From Rhodanobacter sp. B05 (lineage in GTDB: Bacteria; Pseudomonadota; Gammaproteobacteria; Xanthomonadales; Rhodanobacteraceae), in the NCBI RefSeq assembly GCF_002001085.1, contig NZ_MUNU01000013.1, positions 186,001-250,000 on the forward strand: a stretch of 64,000 nucleotides of DNA. The letters run 5' to 3'. Shown here one piece after another: positions 1-6,922 of the stretch (within the stretch, counting starts at the first letter, position 1; the number at the start of each line of letters is the position of its first letter). A program made the position numbers and the translations under genes. The notes below the pieces were generated by a model. The model was given only the letters and a program-made list of their open reading frames with translations, did no database searches and was not told where the DNA came from.

Positions 1-269
1 GAGACCTTCGGGTACACGCCGAATTCCTGCGGCAGGTAGCCGAGCAGCCGGCGGGTGGCCTGCTTGTCGGCGAGCAGATCCATCTCGTCCAGCTTGATCG
101 TGCCCTCGTCGGGATCCTGCAGCGTGGCGATCGTGCGCATCAGCGACGACTTGCCGGCACCGTTCGGGCCGAGCAGGCCGAACATCCCGCTGGGGATGTC
201 CAGCGACACGCCACGCAGGGCTCTGACGCCGTTGGCATAGGTTTTGGACAGGTCACGAATGGTCAGCAT
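1..269 (-). CDS. ABC transporter ATP-binding protein (N-terminal part, runs off the window)
   Basis: The first 89 or so codons of an ABC ATPase are read leftwards from an ATG at 267-269, and the gene continues beyond base 1. The protein begins MLTIRDLSKTYANG. It has a clear Walker A motif, GPNGAGKSSLMR, followed by a Q-loop region around GYLPQEFGVYP. This pattern is typical of ABC-2-type exporter ATPases. The signature motif, Walker B and any partner permease lie outside the window, so the substrate cannot be named. The gene is divergent from aceF, with 226 bases between the two start codons. Confidence 0.85.
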   Translation of the reverse strand, partial: MLTIRDLSKTYANGVRALRGVSLDIPSGMFGLLGPNGAGKSSLMRTIATLQDPDEGTIKLDEMDLLADKQATRRLLGYLPQEFGVYPKV

Positions 270-495
270 GGGTTCCTTCCGGTGCCGCGTGCTGCGGCGT
301 GAACAGGGCTCAGGTTACGGTACAGGGCCGCGCGACGCGTCCGCTCAAGGTCATGGATACGCCGGCGCATGGTGGGTTGCGAGGTCCCGACCTTACACGA
401 TCCGGCATGCGCAATGCCCGCCCCCTTCGTTATGATTGACCTCTTGTATGCAGCCGCCATCCCCGAGCGGTGCGCCATCGCCAGCAGGAGTCACC

Positions 496-1839
496 ATGGC
501 CGACCTCAAAGAAGCCCGCGTTCCCGATATCGGTCACGAGGGCGTCCCCGTCATCGAAGTGCTGGTCAAGGCCGGCGACAAGGTCGAGAAAGAACAGAGC
601 CTGATCACGCTGGAGTCGGACAAGGCGACCATGGAAGTGCCTTCGCCCTATGCAGGCGTCGTCAGGGAAATGAAGCTGAAAGTCGGCGACGAAGTCTCCG
701 AGGGTGCGGTGATTGCCATCATCGAAGCGGAAGGTGCCGCCGCTGCCGAGCCTGCCGCTGCCAAGCCTGCGGCCCCTGCTCCGGCTCCAGTGGCGCCCGC
801 GCCCGCAGCCGAGCCCGCCCCCGCGCCGGTGGTCGGTCAGGGCGTGCAGCCCGGCAACGCGCCCGAGGGTGACGTGCCGCCGCAGGTGCGTCCCCCGGTG
901 GACGCCCGCATCGTGATGCCCGGCGACGTGCCCTACGCCAGCCCGGCGATCCGCGCCTTTGCGCGCGAGCTGGGGGTGGATATCCAGCAGGTGAAGGGCA
1001 GTGGTCGTGGCGGCCGTATCCAGCGTGACGACGTCAGCGCATATGTGAAGCATGCGCTGGCTTCCGGCGCGCGCCCGTCGACGGGTGCCGCTGCCTCGCT
1101 CGGCGGCCTCAGCCTGCTGCCGTGGCCGAAGGTCGATTTCGCCAAGTTCGGCGCGATCGAGGAGAAGCCGCTGTCGCGCATCCAGAAGATCTCCGGCGCG
1201 AACCTGGCGCGCAACTGGGCGATGATCCCGCACGTCACCCAGCACGAGGACGCCGACATCACCGAGATGGAGGCGTTCCGCAAGAAGCTCGGTGAAGAGA
1301 ACAAGGATCTGAAGATCTCGCCGCTGGTGTTCCAGATCAAGGCGGTGGTCGCCGCGCTGAAGCAGTTCCCGCAATTCAACGCCTCGCTCGACGAGTCGGG
1401 CGAGAAGCTGATCCTCAAGAAGTATTTCCACATCGGCATCGCCGTGGACACGCCCGACGGGCTGGTGGTGCCGGTGATCCGCGATTGCGACAAGAAGGGC
1501 CTGGTCGACCTGGCCCGCGATCTCGGCGAGATTTCGAAGAAGGCGCGCGACAAGAAGCTCGGCCCGGCCGAGATGTCCGGCGGTTGCTTCTCGATCAGTT
1601 CGCTCGGCGGCATCGGCGGCACCTACTTCACGCCGATCGTCAACGCGCCGGAAGTCGCCATCCTCGGCGTGTCCAAGTCGGTGACCAAGCCGCTGTGGAA
1701 CGGCAAGGAATTCGCACCGCGACTGGTGCTTCCCTTGTCGCTGTCGTACGACCACCGGGTGATCGACGGCGCACTCGCCGCGCGTTTCGCCAGCTTCCTC
1801 GCCAACCAGCTCGGCGACATCCGCCGGCTGCTGCTCTGA
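496..1839 (+). CDS. aceF: Pyruvate dehydrogenase E2, dihydrolipoamide acetyltransferase
   Basis: E2 core of the cytoplasmic pyruvate dehydrogenase complex; it transfers the acetyl group from lipoamide to CoA. One lipoyl domain (residues 1-80) carries the lipoylation Lys43 in ESDKATME. An Ala/Pro-rich linker follows, then the E3/E1-binding domain at about 145-180 and the catalytic domain ending in SYDHRVIDG, with the catalytic His near 420. I placed the start at ATG 496, behind a CAGGAG ribosome-binding site; an ATG 60 bases upstream is in frame but has no such site. The 447 aa length is short because there is only one lipoyl domain, where E. coli has three. lpdA follows after 15 bases. No aceE is adjacent in this window. 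Confidence 0.95.
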   Translation: MADLKEARVPDIGHEGVPVIEVLVKAGDKVEKEQSLITLESDKATMEVPSPYAGVVREMKLKVGDEVSEGAVIAIIEAEGAAAAEPAAAKPAAPAPAPVAPAPAAEPAPAPVVGQGVQPGNAPEGDVPPQVRPPVDARIVMPGDVPYASPAIRAFARELGVDIQQVKGSGRGGRIQRDDVSAYVKHALASGARPSTGAAASLGGLSLLPWPKVDFAKFGAIEEKPLSRIQKISGANLARNWAMIPHVTQHEDADITEMEAFRKKLGEENKDLKISPLVFQIKAVVAALKQFPQFNASLDESGEKLILKKYFHIGIAVDTPDGLVVPVIRDCDKKGLVDLARDLGEISKKARDKKLGPAEMSGGCFSISSLGGIGGTYFTPIVNAPEVAILGVSKSVTKPLWNGKEFAPRLVLPLSLSYDHRVIDGALAARFASFLANQLGDIRRLLL

Positions 1840-1854
1840 CCGGAGGCGACGACG

Positions 1855-3705
1855 ATGGCCAACACGATCGAAATCAAGGTTCCCGATATCGGCGGTCACG
1901 ACGGCGTGCCGGTGATCGAGGTGCTGGTGAAAGCCGGCGACACGGTGGCGAAGGAGCAGAGCCTGATCACGCTGGAGTCGGACAAGGCGACCATGGAGAT
2001 TCCCTCCAGCGCCGCCGGCGTGATCAGGGAGCTGAAGCTCAAGGTGGGCGACGAGGTTTCCGAAGGGGCGGTGATTGCCATTTTGGAAACCGTCGGCGCA
2101 GCCGACACCGCGTCCCCCTCTCCCGCTTCGGGAGAGGGCAGGGGTGAGGGTGCGGGGTCGCCGGGTAGCCCCAGCAGAGAAGCGGCCGAGAGCAACAAGT
2201 CCTCCGCAAGCCCCAGCCCCTCACCTCAATCCTCTCCCCAGAGGGGAGAGGAGGCGAAGGTGCCGCAAGCGGCAGCGTCATCAGGAAGAGCCCCAGATAT
2301 CGAATGCAAGCTCGTCGTGCTCGGCTCCGGCCCCGGCGGCTATTCCGCCGCGTTCCGCGCCGCCGACCTCGGCGTCGACACCGTGCTGGTCGAGCGCTAC
2401 GACACGCTCGGCGGCGTCTGCCTCAACGTGGGCTGCATCCCGTCCAAGGCGCTGCTGCACGCGGCGGCGGTGATCGACGAGGCCGAGGCGATGGCCTCCC
2501 ACGGCGTCAGCTTCGGCGCGCCGAAGATCGACATCGACAAGCTGCGCGACTTCAAGACCAAGGTGGTCGGCCAGCTCACCGGCGGTCTCGCCGGCATGGC
2601 CAAGGCGCGCAAGGTGCGCACGGTCGAGGGCAACGGCACGTTCGTTTCGCCGCATGAAATGGAAGTCCAGACCAAGGATGGCGTGAAGCTGATCCGCTTC
2701 GAGCAGGCGATCATCGCCGCCGGCTCGCAGTCGGTGAAACTGCCGGCGTTCCCGTGGGATGACGAGCGCGTGATGGACTCCACCGGCGCGCTCGAGCTGA
2801 AAGACATACCGAAGAACCTGCTGGTCGTCGGCGGCGGCATCATCGGGCTGGAAATGGCCACCGTGTATGCCGCACTGGGCAGCGCGGTGACCGTGGTCGA
2901 GTTCATGGACCAGCTGATCCCCGGTGCCGATGCCGACCTGGTCAAGCCGCTGGCCAAGCGCCTGGGCGGCCGCCTCAAGGGCGTGCACCTGAAGACCAAG
3001 GTGGTCAGCGCGAAGGCCACGAAAAAGGGCATCGAGGTCGGCTACGAGGGCGACAGCATTCCCGCGACCACGCTGTTCGACCGCGTGCTGGTGGCGGTGG
3101 GCCGTTCGCCGAACGGCAACAAGATCGGCGCGGACAAGGCCGGCGTGGCGGTGACCGAACGCGGCTTCATAAACGTCGACACGCAGATGCGCACGAACGT
3201 GCCGCACATCTTCGCGATCGGCGACCTGGTCGGCCAGCCGATGCTGGCGCACAAGGCCACCCACGAGGCCCATGTCGCCGCCGAAGTGGTGGCCGGCCTG
3301 AAGAGCCATTTCGATGCGCGGGTGATTCCGTCGGTGGCGTTCACCGATCCGGAAATCGCCTGGGTCGGCGTGACCGAGCGCGAGGCGAAGGAGAAAGGTC
3401 TGAAGGTCGGCGTCGGCAAGTTCCCGTGGGCGGCTTCGGGTCGCGCCATCGGCATCGACCGCACCGAGGGCTTCACCAAGCTGATCTTCGACGAGGAAAC
3501 CCATCGCATCGTCGGTGCCGGCATCGTCGGCGTGCACGCCGGCGACTTGATCTCTGAGCTGGCTCTGGCGATCGAGATGGGCAGCGAGGCGGCCGACATT
3601 GCGCTCACCATCCACCCGCATCCCACCTTGGGTGAGTCGGTCGGCATGGCCGCGGAAGTCTACGAAGGCACCATCACCGACCTGTACCTGCCGAAGAAAA
3701 AATAA
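1855..3705 (+). CDS. lpdA: Dihydrolipoyl dehydrogenase with N-terminal lipoyl domain (E3)
   Basis: FAD-dependent E3 that reoxidises the dihydrolipoamide of the pyruvate dehydrogenase complex. An N-terminal lipoyl domain (Lys44 in ESDKATME) is joined to a complete flavoprotein: the FAD motif GSGPGG near residue 157, the redox disulfide CLNVGC (Cys189/Cys194), an NAD-binding GGGIIGLEMA motif, and the C-terminal catalytic HPHPT. The 616 aa length fits the lipoyl-fused E3 type known from Neisseria and xanthomonads. The linker (about residues 88-139, Ser/Pro/Gly/Glu-rich) is encoded by two REP-like hairpin repeats that stay in frame. A GGAGG ribosome-binding site lies just upstream, and the gene is co-transcribed with aceF. 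Confidence 0.96.
   Translation: MANTIEIKVPDIGGHDGVPVIEVLVKAGDTVAKEQSLITLESDKATMEIPSSAAGVIRELKLKVGDEVSEGAVIAILETVGAADTASPSPASGEGRGEGAGSPGSPSREAAESNKSSASPSPSPQSSPQRGEEAKVPQAAASSGRAPDIECKLVVLGSGPGGYSAAFRAADLGVDTVLVERYDTLGGVCLNVGCIPSKALLHAAAVIDEAEAMASHGVSFGAPKIDIDKLRDFKTKVVGQLTGGLAGMAKARKVRTVEGNGTFVSPHEMEVQTKDGVKLIRFEQAIIAAGSQSVKLPAFPWDDERVMDSTGALELKDIPKNLLVVGGGIIGLEMATVYAALGSAVTVVEFMDQLIPGADADLVKPLAKRLGGRLKGVHLKTKVVSAKATKKGIEVGYEGDSIPATTLFDRVLVAVGRSPNGNKIGADKAGVAVTERGFINVDTQMRTNVPHIFAIGDLVGQPMLAHKATHEAHVAAEVVAGLKSHFDARVIPSVAFTDPEIAWVGVTEREAKEKGLKVGVGKFPWAASGRAIGIDRTEGFTKLIFDEETHRIVGAGIVGVHAGDLISELALAIEMGSEAADIALTIHPHPTLGESVGMAAEVYEGTITDLYLPKKK
2111..2270. repeat. Pair of REP-like hairpin elements inside lpdA
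   Basis: Two hairpins of the CCCTCTCCC/GGGAGAGGG type lie in opposite orientation within the lpdA linker. The first has arms 2116-2125 and 2129-2138 and is followed by a GGGGTGAGGG tail. The second has arms 2231-2239 and 2243-2251 and is followed by GGCGAAGGTGCCG. The second tail reappears beside the hairpin at 53397-53423, which identifies these as copies of a dispersed family. Both are translated in frame without a stop codon. Confidence 0.85.
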
Positions 3706-3718
3706 GCGCGCAACAAGA

Positions 3719-3746
3719 AGAAGGCCCGGGCAATCCCGGGCCTTCT
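3719..3746. terminator. Hairpin terminator between lpdA and the Spy-like gene
   Basis: A perfect 12-bp stem (3719-3730 with 3735-3746) closes a CAAT loop and is GC-rich. It lies between the convergent ends of lpdA and the Spy/CpxP-like gene. On the minus strand the stem is followed by a T-rich stretch (TTCTTGTTG); on the plus strand the T tract is poor. It probably serves the minus-strand gene best. Confidence 0.65.
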
Positions 3747-3793
3747 GGTCGTCCAATCGCCGCTTTACAGGGAGGATCGCGGCGGAGGACGGC

Positions 3794-4294
3794 TTACTGG
3801 CCGGACGGCGCGGGGTTCTGTGCCTTGAACTGCTTCCACTGTGCCCGACGCGCCTGGGCCTGCGCCTTGAGCGTGGCCGCCTGCGCCTGCTGTGCCGGAG
3901 TCAGCACCGCGTAGATCTGCGCGCGCAGGTTGGCCATCTGCTGCACCCGGACCTGGGTCGCCTGGCCTTCGGCCTGGGCCAGGCTGGCGGCGGCCGCCTG
4001 GTAACCGACCTGGTTGGGCGTCATCGACTCGAACGCGGCACGCTGTTGCCGCAAAGCCTGCCGCTGGCCCTTGTTCTGCTCGCGATTCGTGCTGACGATC
4101 TGCTTGATGCTGGCCTTCTGCGCGTCGCTGAGGTTCAACTTGTGCAGCATCATCATCTGGCCGTGGCCGCGATGACCGTGCCAGCCATGATCGGACGAGC
4201 CCGGGCCGCCGGCGCCCGGAGCGGCCATGACGACGGTGGTGCCGATGGCCAGGGCCGACGCCAGGGCCAGACCGAGAAGTGTGTGCTTGCGCAT
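3794..4294 (-). CDS. Spy/CpxP-family periplasmic protein (LTXXQ motif)
   Basis: Small periplasmic protein of the Spy/CpxP type, a family that chaperones misfolded envelope proteins or inhibits the CpxA sensor. I start it at ATG 4292-4294, giving 166 aa with a clear signal peptide (MRKHTLLGLALASALAIGTT, cleavage near VMA-AP). An in-frame ATG 51 bases upstream would bury the signal peptide. The mature part is Gln/Ala-rich and helical, with LNLSDAQ and LTPAQQAQ repeats matching the LTXXQ signature. It is divergent from a CpxRA-like pair, which supports a Cpx-like stress circuit. Whether it acts as CpxP (sensor inhibitor) or Spy (chaperone) cannot be told from the sequence. Confidence 0.85.
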   Translation of the reverse strand: MRKHTLLGLALASALAIGTTVVMAAPGAGGPGSSDHGWHGHRGHGQMMMLHKLNLSDAQKASIKQIVSTNREQNKGQRQALRQQRAAFESMTPNQVGYQAAAASLAQAEGQATQVRVQQMANLRAQIYAVLTPAQQAQAATLKAQAQARRAQWKQFKAQNPAPSGQ

Positions 4295-4371
4295 GATGCT
4301 TGCCTCTTTCAGTGGTGGGGAAGGTACGCCACCATTTGACGACACCTTTGCGTATATGTTCTTTGCGCGAA

Positions 4372-4391
4372 GGTAAAGAACGGTAAAGAAC
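4372..4391 (+). promoter_or_regulatory. Candidate CpxR box: 10-bp tandem repeat
   Basis: A perfect tandem duplication of GGTAAAGAAC (4372-4381 and 4382-4391) places two GTAAA pentamers five bases apart. This matches the enterobacterial CpxR recognition pattern GTAAA-N4 to 8-GTAA. It lies in the 126-base divergent region between the Spy/CpxP-like gene and the CpxR-like gene. The 10-base spacing puts both half-sites on the same DNA face. Binding is inferred from the pattern and the context. Confidence 0.6.
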
Positions 4392-4420
4392 GTGGTGCCC
4401 GCCCGGCACTACCGTATTGA

Positions 4421-5131
4421 ATGGCTGCCATGCAGACGCCCAACCCTTCCCGCATCCTGATTGCCGATGACGACCGCGCGTTGTGCGGCCTGCTGGCCGA
4501 ATATCTGCGGCGCGAGGGGTTCGTGGTGGATCTCGCGCACGATGGCGCGGAGGCGCTGGTGCGCCTGCGCAACCCTGCCGAGCGGCCGGACTTGCTGATC
4601 CTCGACGTGATGATGCCCGGGCGCGACGGGCTGGATACCTTGCGCGAGCTGCGCCTGCAGCATCGCTTGCCGGTGATCATGCTCTCCGCACGCGGCGAAC
4701 CGGTGGATCGGGTGATCGGGCTGGAACTCGGCGCCGACGACTACCTGGCCAAACCCTGCCTGCCGCGCGAGCTGCTGGCGCGGGTGCGCGCGCAGTTGCG
4801 CCGCAACGCGCCGCTGGCTGCGGGTACGGTGCAGGTGGGCAACCTGCAGCTGTTTCCGGGCGAACGCCGCGGCCAGGTGGGCGAGCAGGAGCTGACGCTG
4901 ACCGGCGCGGAATTCCTGCTGCTGCTGGGCCTGGCCCAGCGCGCCGGCGAGCTGGTCGACAAGGGCGCCCTGACCCGCCTGGCGCTGGGACGCGAGCTGG
5001 AGCGTTTCGACCGCAGCATCGATGTGCACGTGAGCCGATTGCGGCACAAGCTGGCCGAGGCTTCGTCGGAGGCGCCGCGGATCGAGTCGGTGCGCGGCTC
5101 CGGCTACGTGCTGGTGGTGGCCGCGCCATGA
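4421..5131 (+). CDS. cpxR: OmpR/CpxR-family response regulator
   Basis: DNA-binding response regulator. The receiver domain (residues 10-125) has the acidic cluster ADDD, the phospho-acceptor Asp62 in LILDVMMPG, and the conserved Lys in DDYLAKP. The C-terminal winged helix ends RIESVRGSGYVLV, typical of OmpR-type Trans_reg_C domains. Length is 236 aa. ATG 4430 is an alternative start. The stop overlaps the kinase start by four bases (ATGA), so the two are translationally coupled. The CpxR assignment rests on family similarity and the divergent Spy/CpxP-like gene, so the symbol is provisional. Confidence 0.85.
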   Translation: MAAMQTPNPSRILIADDDRALCGLLAEYLRREGFVVDLAHDGAEALVRLRNPAERPDLLILDVMMPGRDGLDTLRELRLQHRLPVIMLSARGEPVDRVIGLELGADDYLAKPCLPRELLARVRAQLRRNAPLAAGTVQVGNLQLFPGERRGQVGEQELTLTGAEFLLLLGLAQRAGELVDKGALTRLALGRELERFDRSIDVHVSRLRHKLAEASSEAPRIESVRGSGYVLVVAAP

Positions 5132-6480
5132 GCCCGCTGAAGACGTCGCTGTACTGGCGACTGCTGGTCTGGTTCTGCGTCGCCAACCTGCTGGTGCTGT
5201 TCCTGGGCGGTTTGTTCGCACGGCGTTTCATCGAATTCACCACCACGGTCGAGATCAACTGGACGGCCTTGGCGCAGGAGGCCGACCAGGCGTACGAGCG
5301 TGGCGGTCGCGATGCGCTGACCGCGTGGATGGCGCAGCAGCGCGAGCAAGGGGTCGAGGCGACCCTGTTCGAAGACGGCGAGCCGCTGGTTCCCATCCGC
5401 CTGCGCGGCGTGATGAACTCGATGCTGGAGGAATGGTTGTCGTCGGGGCAAAGCATCGTGCTGCAGCCGCGTCCCGGTCTCTATGTCGCCTTCCAGCAGG
5501 TCACCGGCGCCGACGGGCACACGCGCCAGCTGCTGGCGATGAGTCGCTCGCATGTGCGATTGCGTCCGCAGACGCGCGAGAAGATCTATCTCGCCGTCCA
5601 GCTGCTGCTGTCCCTGCTGTTCATCGGCGTGGTTGGCTGGTGGGTGGCGCGCAGCGTGGCGCGCCCGGTCGAGGCGCTGCGTCGTGCCACCCGGCGCATG
5701 GCTGACGGCGAGCTGTCGACCCGGGTCGGGCGCCAGGGCGGGCTGGCGCATGATGAGCTGGCCCAGCTGGCCGGCGACTTCGACCTGATGGCCGGTCGGA
5801 TCGAGGCGCTGGTCGCGCACGATCGCGGCGTGCTGCAGGACCTGTCGCACGAATTGCGCTCGCCGCTGGCGCGGCTGCAGTTGATCCTCGATCTGGCCCG
5901 CCGCAGCAACCAGCCGGCCGAGGCCGCGCCGTACTTCGAGCAGGCCGAGCAGGAGATCGCGCGACTGGACCGGATGCTCGGCGAGATGCTGGCCTTGTCG
6001 CGCATGGAAGGCGGCCTGCCCGGCATGGAGCGCGAGCCGATCGAATTGACGGCGCTGGCGCACGACTGCATGGAACAGTTCCGCCTCGAGGCCGAGGCGC
6101 GCCACGTCGACTTGGGCCTGACCAGCGTCGACTCCGTGGTGGTGTCGGGCAACGCCATGTTGCTGGAGCGTGCCTTGGGCAACCTGCTCGCCAACGCGAT
6201 CAAGTTTGGTCCCGAGGGCGGCCGGGTCGGCGTGACCCTGCGGGTCGACCAGCGCTTCGCCGAACTCGCCGTGCGCGATCATGGGCCGGGCGTGCCCGAG
6301 AGCGAACTTGCCTTGTTGTTCCGGCCGTTCTACCGCGGCAGCAATGCGGCGCGGGCCGATGGCCATGGTTTGGGGCTGTCGATCGTGCAGCGTGTGGTGC
6401 AGGTGCATGGCGGCAGCATCGAGGTGCGCAACGCCGAGGGCGGCGGGCTGGAGGTTCGGCTGCGCTTGCCGCTGGCGTGA
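5128..6480 (+). CDS. cpxA: CpxA-like sensor histidine kinase
   Basis: Inner-membrane sensor kinase of 450 aa. TM1 (about 10-32) is followed by a periplasmic sensor domain of about 120 residues, TM2 (about 152-172), a HAMP domain (RPVEALRRATRRMADGELSTRV), an H-box with His241 in LSHELRSPLARLQ, and the ATPase motifs N (NLLANAIKFGP), G1 (DHGPGVPE) and G2 (GHGLGLSIVQRV). The start at 5128 overlaps the regulator stop. The context, with a Spy/CpxP-like protein divergent, suggests envelope stress sensing. The assignment is by architecture and synteny, so the specific name is likely but not certain. Confidence 0.85.
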   Translation: MSPLKTSLYWRLLVWFCVANLLVLFLGGLFARRFIEFTTTVEINWTALAQEADQAYERGGRDALTAWMAQQREQGVEATLFEDGEPLVPIRLRGVMNSMLEEWLSSGQSIVLQPRPGLYVAFQQVTGADGHTRQLLAMSRSHVRLRPQTREKIYLAVQLLLSLLFIGVVGWWVARSVARPVEALRRATRRMADGELSTRVGRQGGLAHDELAQLAGDFDLMAGRIEALVAHDRGVLQDLSHELRSPLARLQLILDLARRSNQPAEAAPYFEQAEQEIARLDRMLGEMLALSRMEGGLPGMEREPIELTALAHDCMEQFRLEAEARHVDLGLTSVDSVVVSGNAMLLERALGNLLANAIKFGPEGGRVGVTLRVDQRFAELAVRDHGPGVPESELALLFRPFYRGSNAARADGHGLGLSIVQRVVQVHGGSIEVRNAEGGGLEVRLRLPLA

Positions 6481-6922
6481 CGGTGTTTGTTCTGATCGGC
6501 TGACGTGGTTCGCGATGTGCGAGTGCAAAAATGCAACAGCGTTTCGACCCGCTGCGCGGGCCGAGTTACTTATCTCTTGCGGGGCTACGCGCCCGTCCGG
6601 AACGGGCGCGAACGGCGAAGCCGGCCCGAAGGGCGAAGGGCAGGATGCCCGGAGTAAAGATAAGTGACCAACAGAGAATTTCACCCCGCCTGGCGCGCAG
6701 GAGCCTCGGGTAGAGCGGCGCGCCATCGTGCAACCGCTCCTACGTTGCCTCAACTCGGGCATCCATGCCCTCGCCGTGGCGCGCACTCGGTACGCCACCG
6801 CCGCGCGGTGGTGAGAGCCCAGGAGCCAAGAGCGAGGGATCCCACATCGAGCGGGGTTTTCCGAGTGGGCGTATGTCTCGGTCCGGCCACGACGCGACAG
6901 TCGCCACCTCAATCAAGCCGCC
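6481..6922. other. 442-base non-coding gap with palindromic remnants
   Basis: No convincing gene is visible here. The stretch holds the degenerate palindromic element at 6565-6668 and another GC-rich hairpin-prone segment around 6790-6815 (CACC...GGTG). The short open frames have neither a ribosome-binding site nor protein-like composition. It lies between the convergent ends of the kinase gene and the TPR-protein gene. Confidence 0.6.
6565..6668. repeat. Degenerate palindromic repeat (possible MITE-like or intergenic repeat)
   Basis: Outer arms GTTACTTATCT (6565-6575) and AGATAAGTGAC (6658-6668) are inverted repeats with one mismatch. They enclose an 8-bp hairpin, 6589-6596 with 6602-6609. 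The layout resembles intergenic repeats with TTACTTTTCT-like ends that are common in xanthomonad genomes. No second copy is seen in this window. Confidence 0.4.

Noticed and set aside
408-436. TGCGCA/TATGAT pair as the aceF promoter
   Set aside because: The -10 is plausible, but the -35 matches poorly and nothing else supports it.
430-1899. 489-codon minus-strand frame over aceF
   Set aside because: It is the mirror frame of aceF, rich in Arg/His/Asp with no recognisable domain; the plus-strand gene has clear motifs and a ribosome-binding site.
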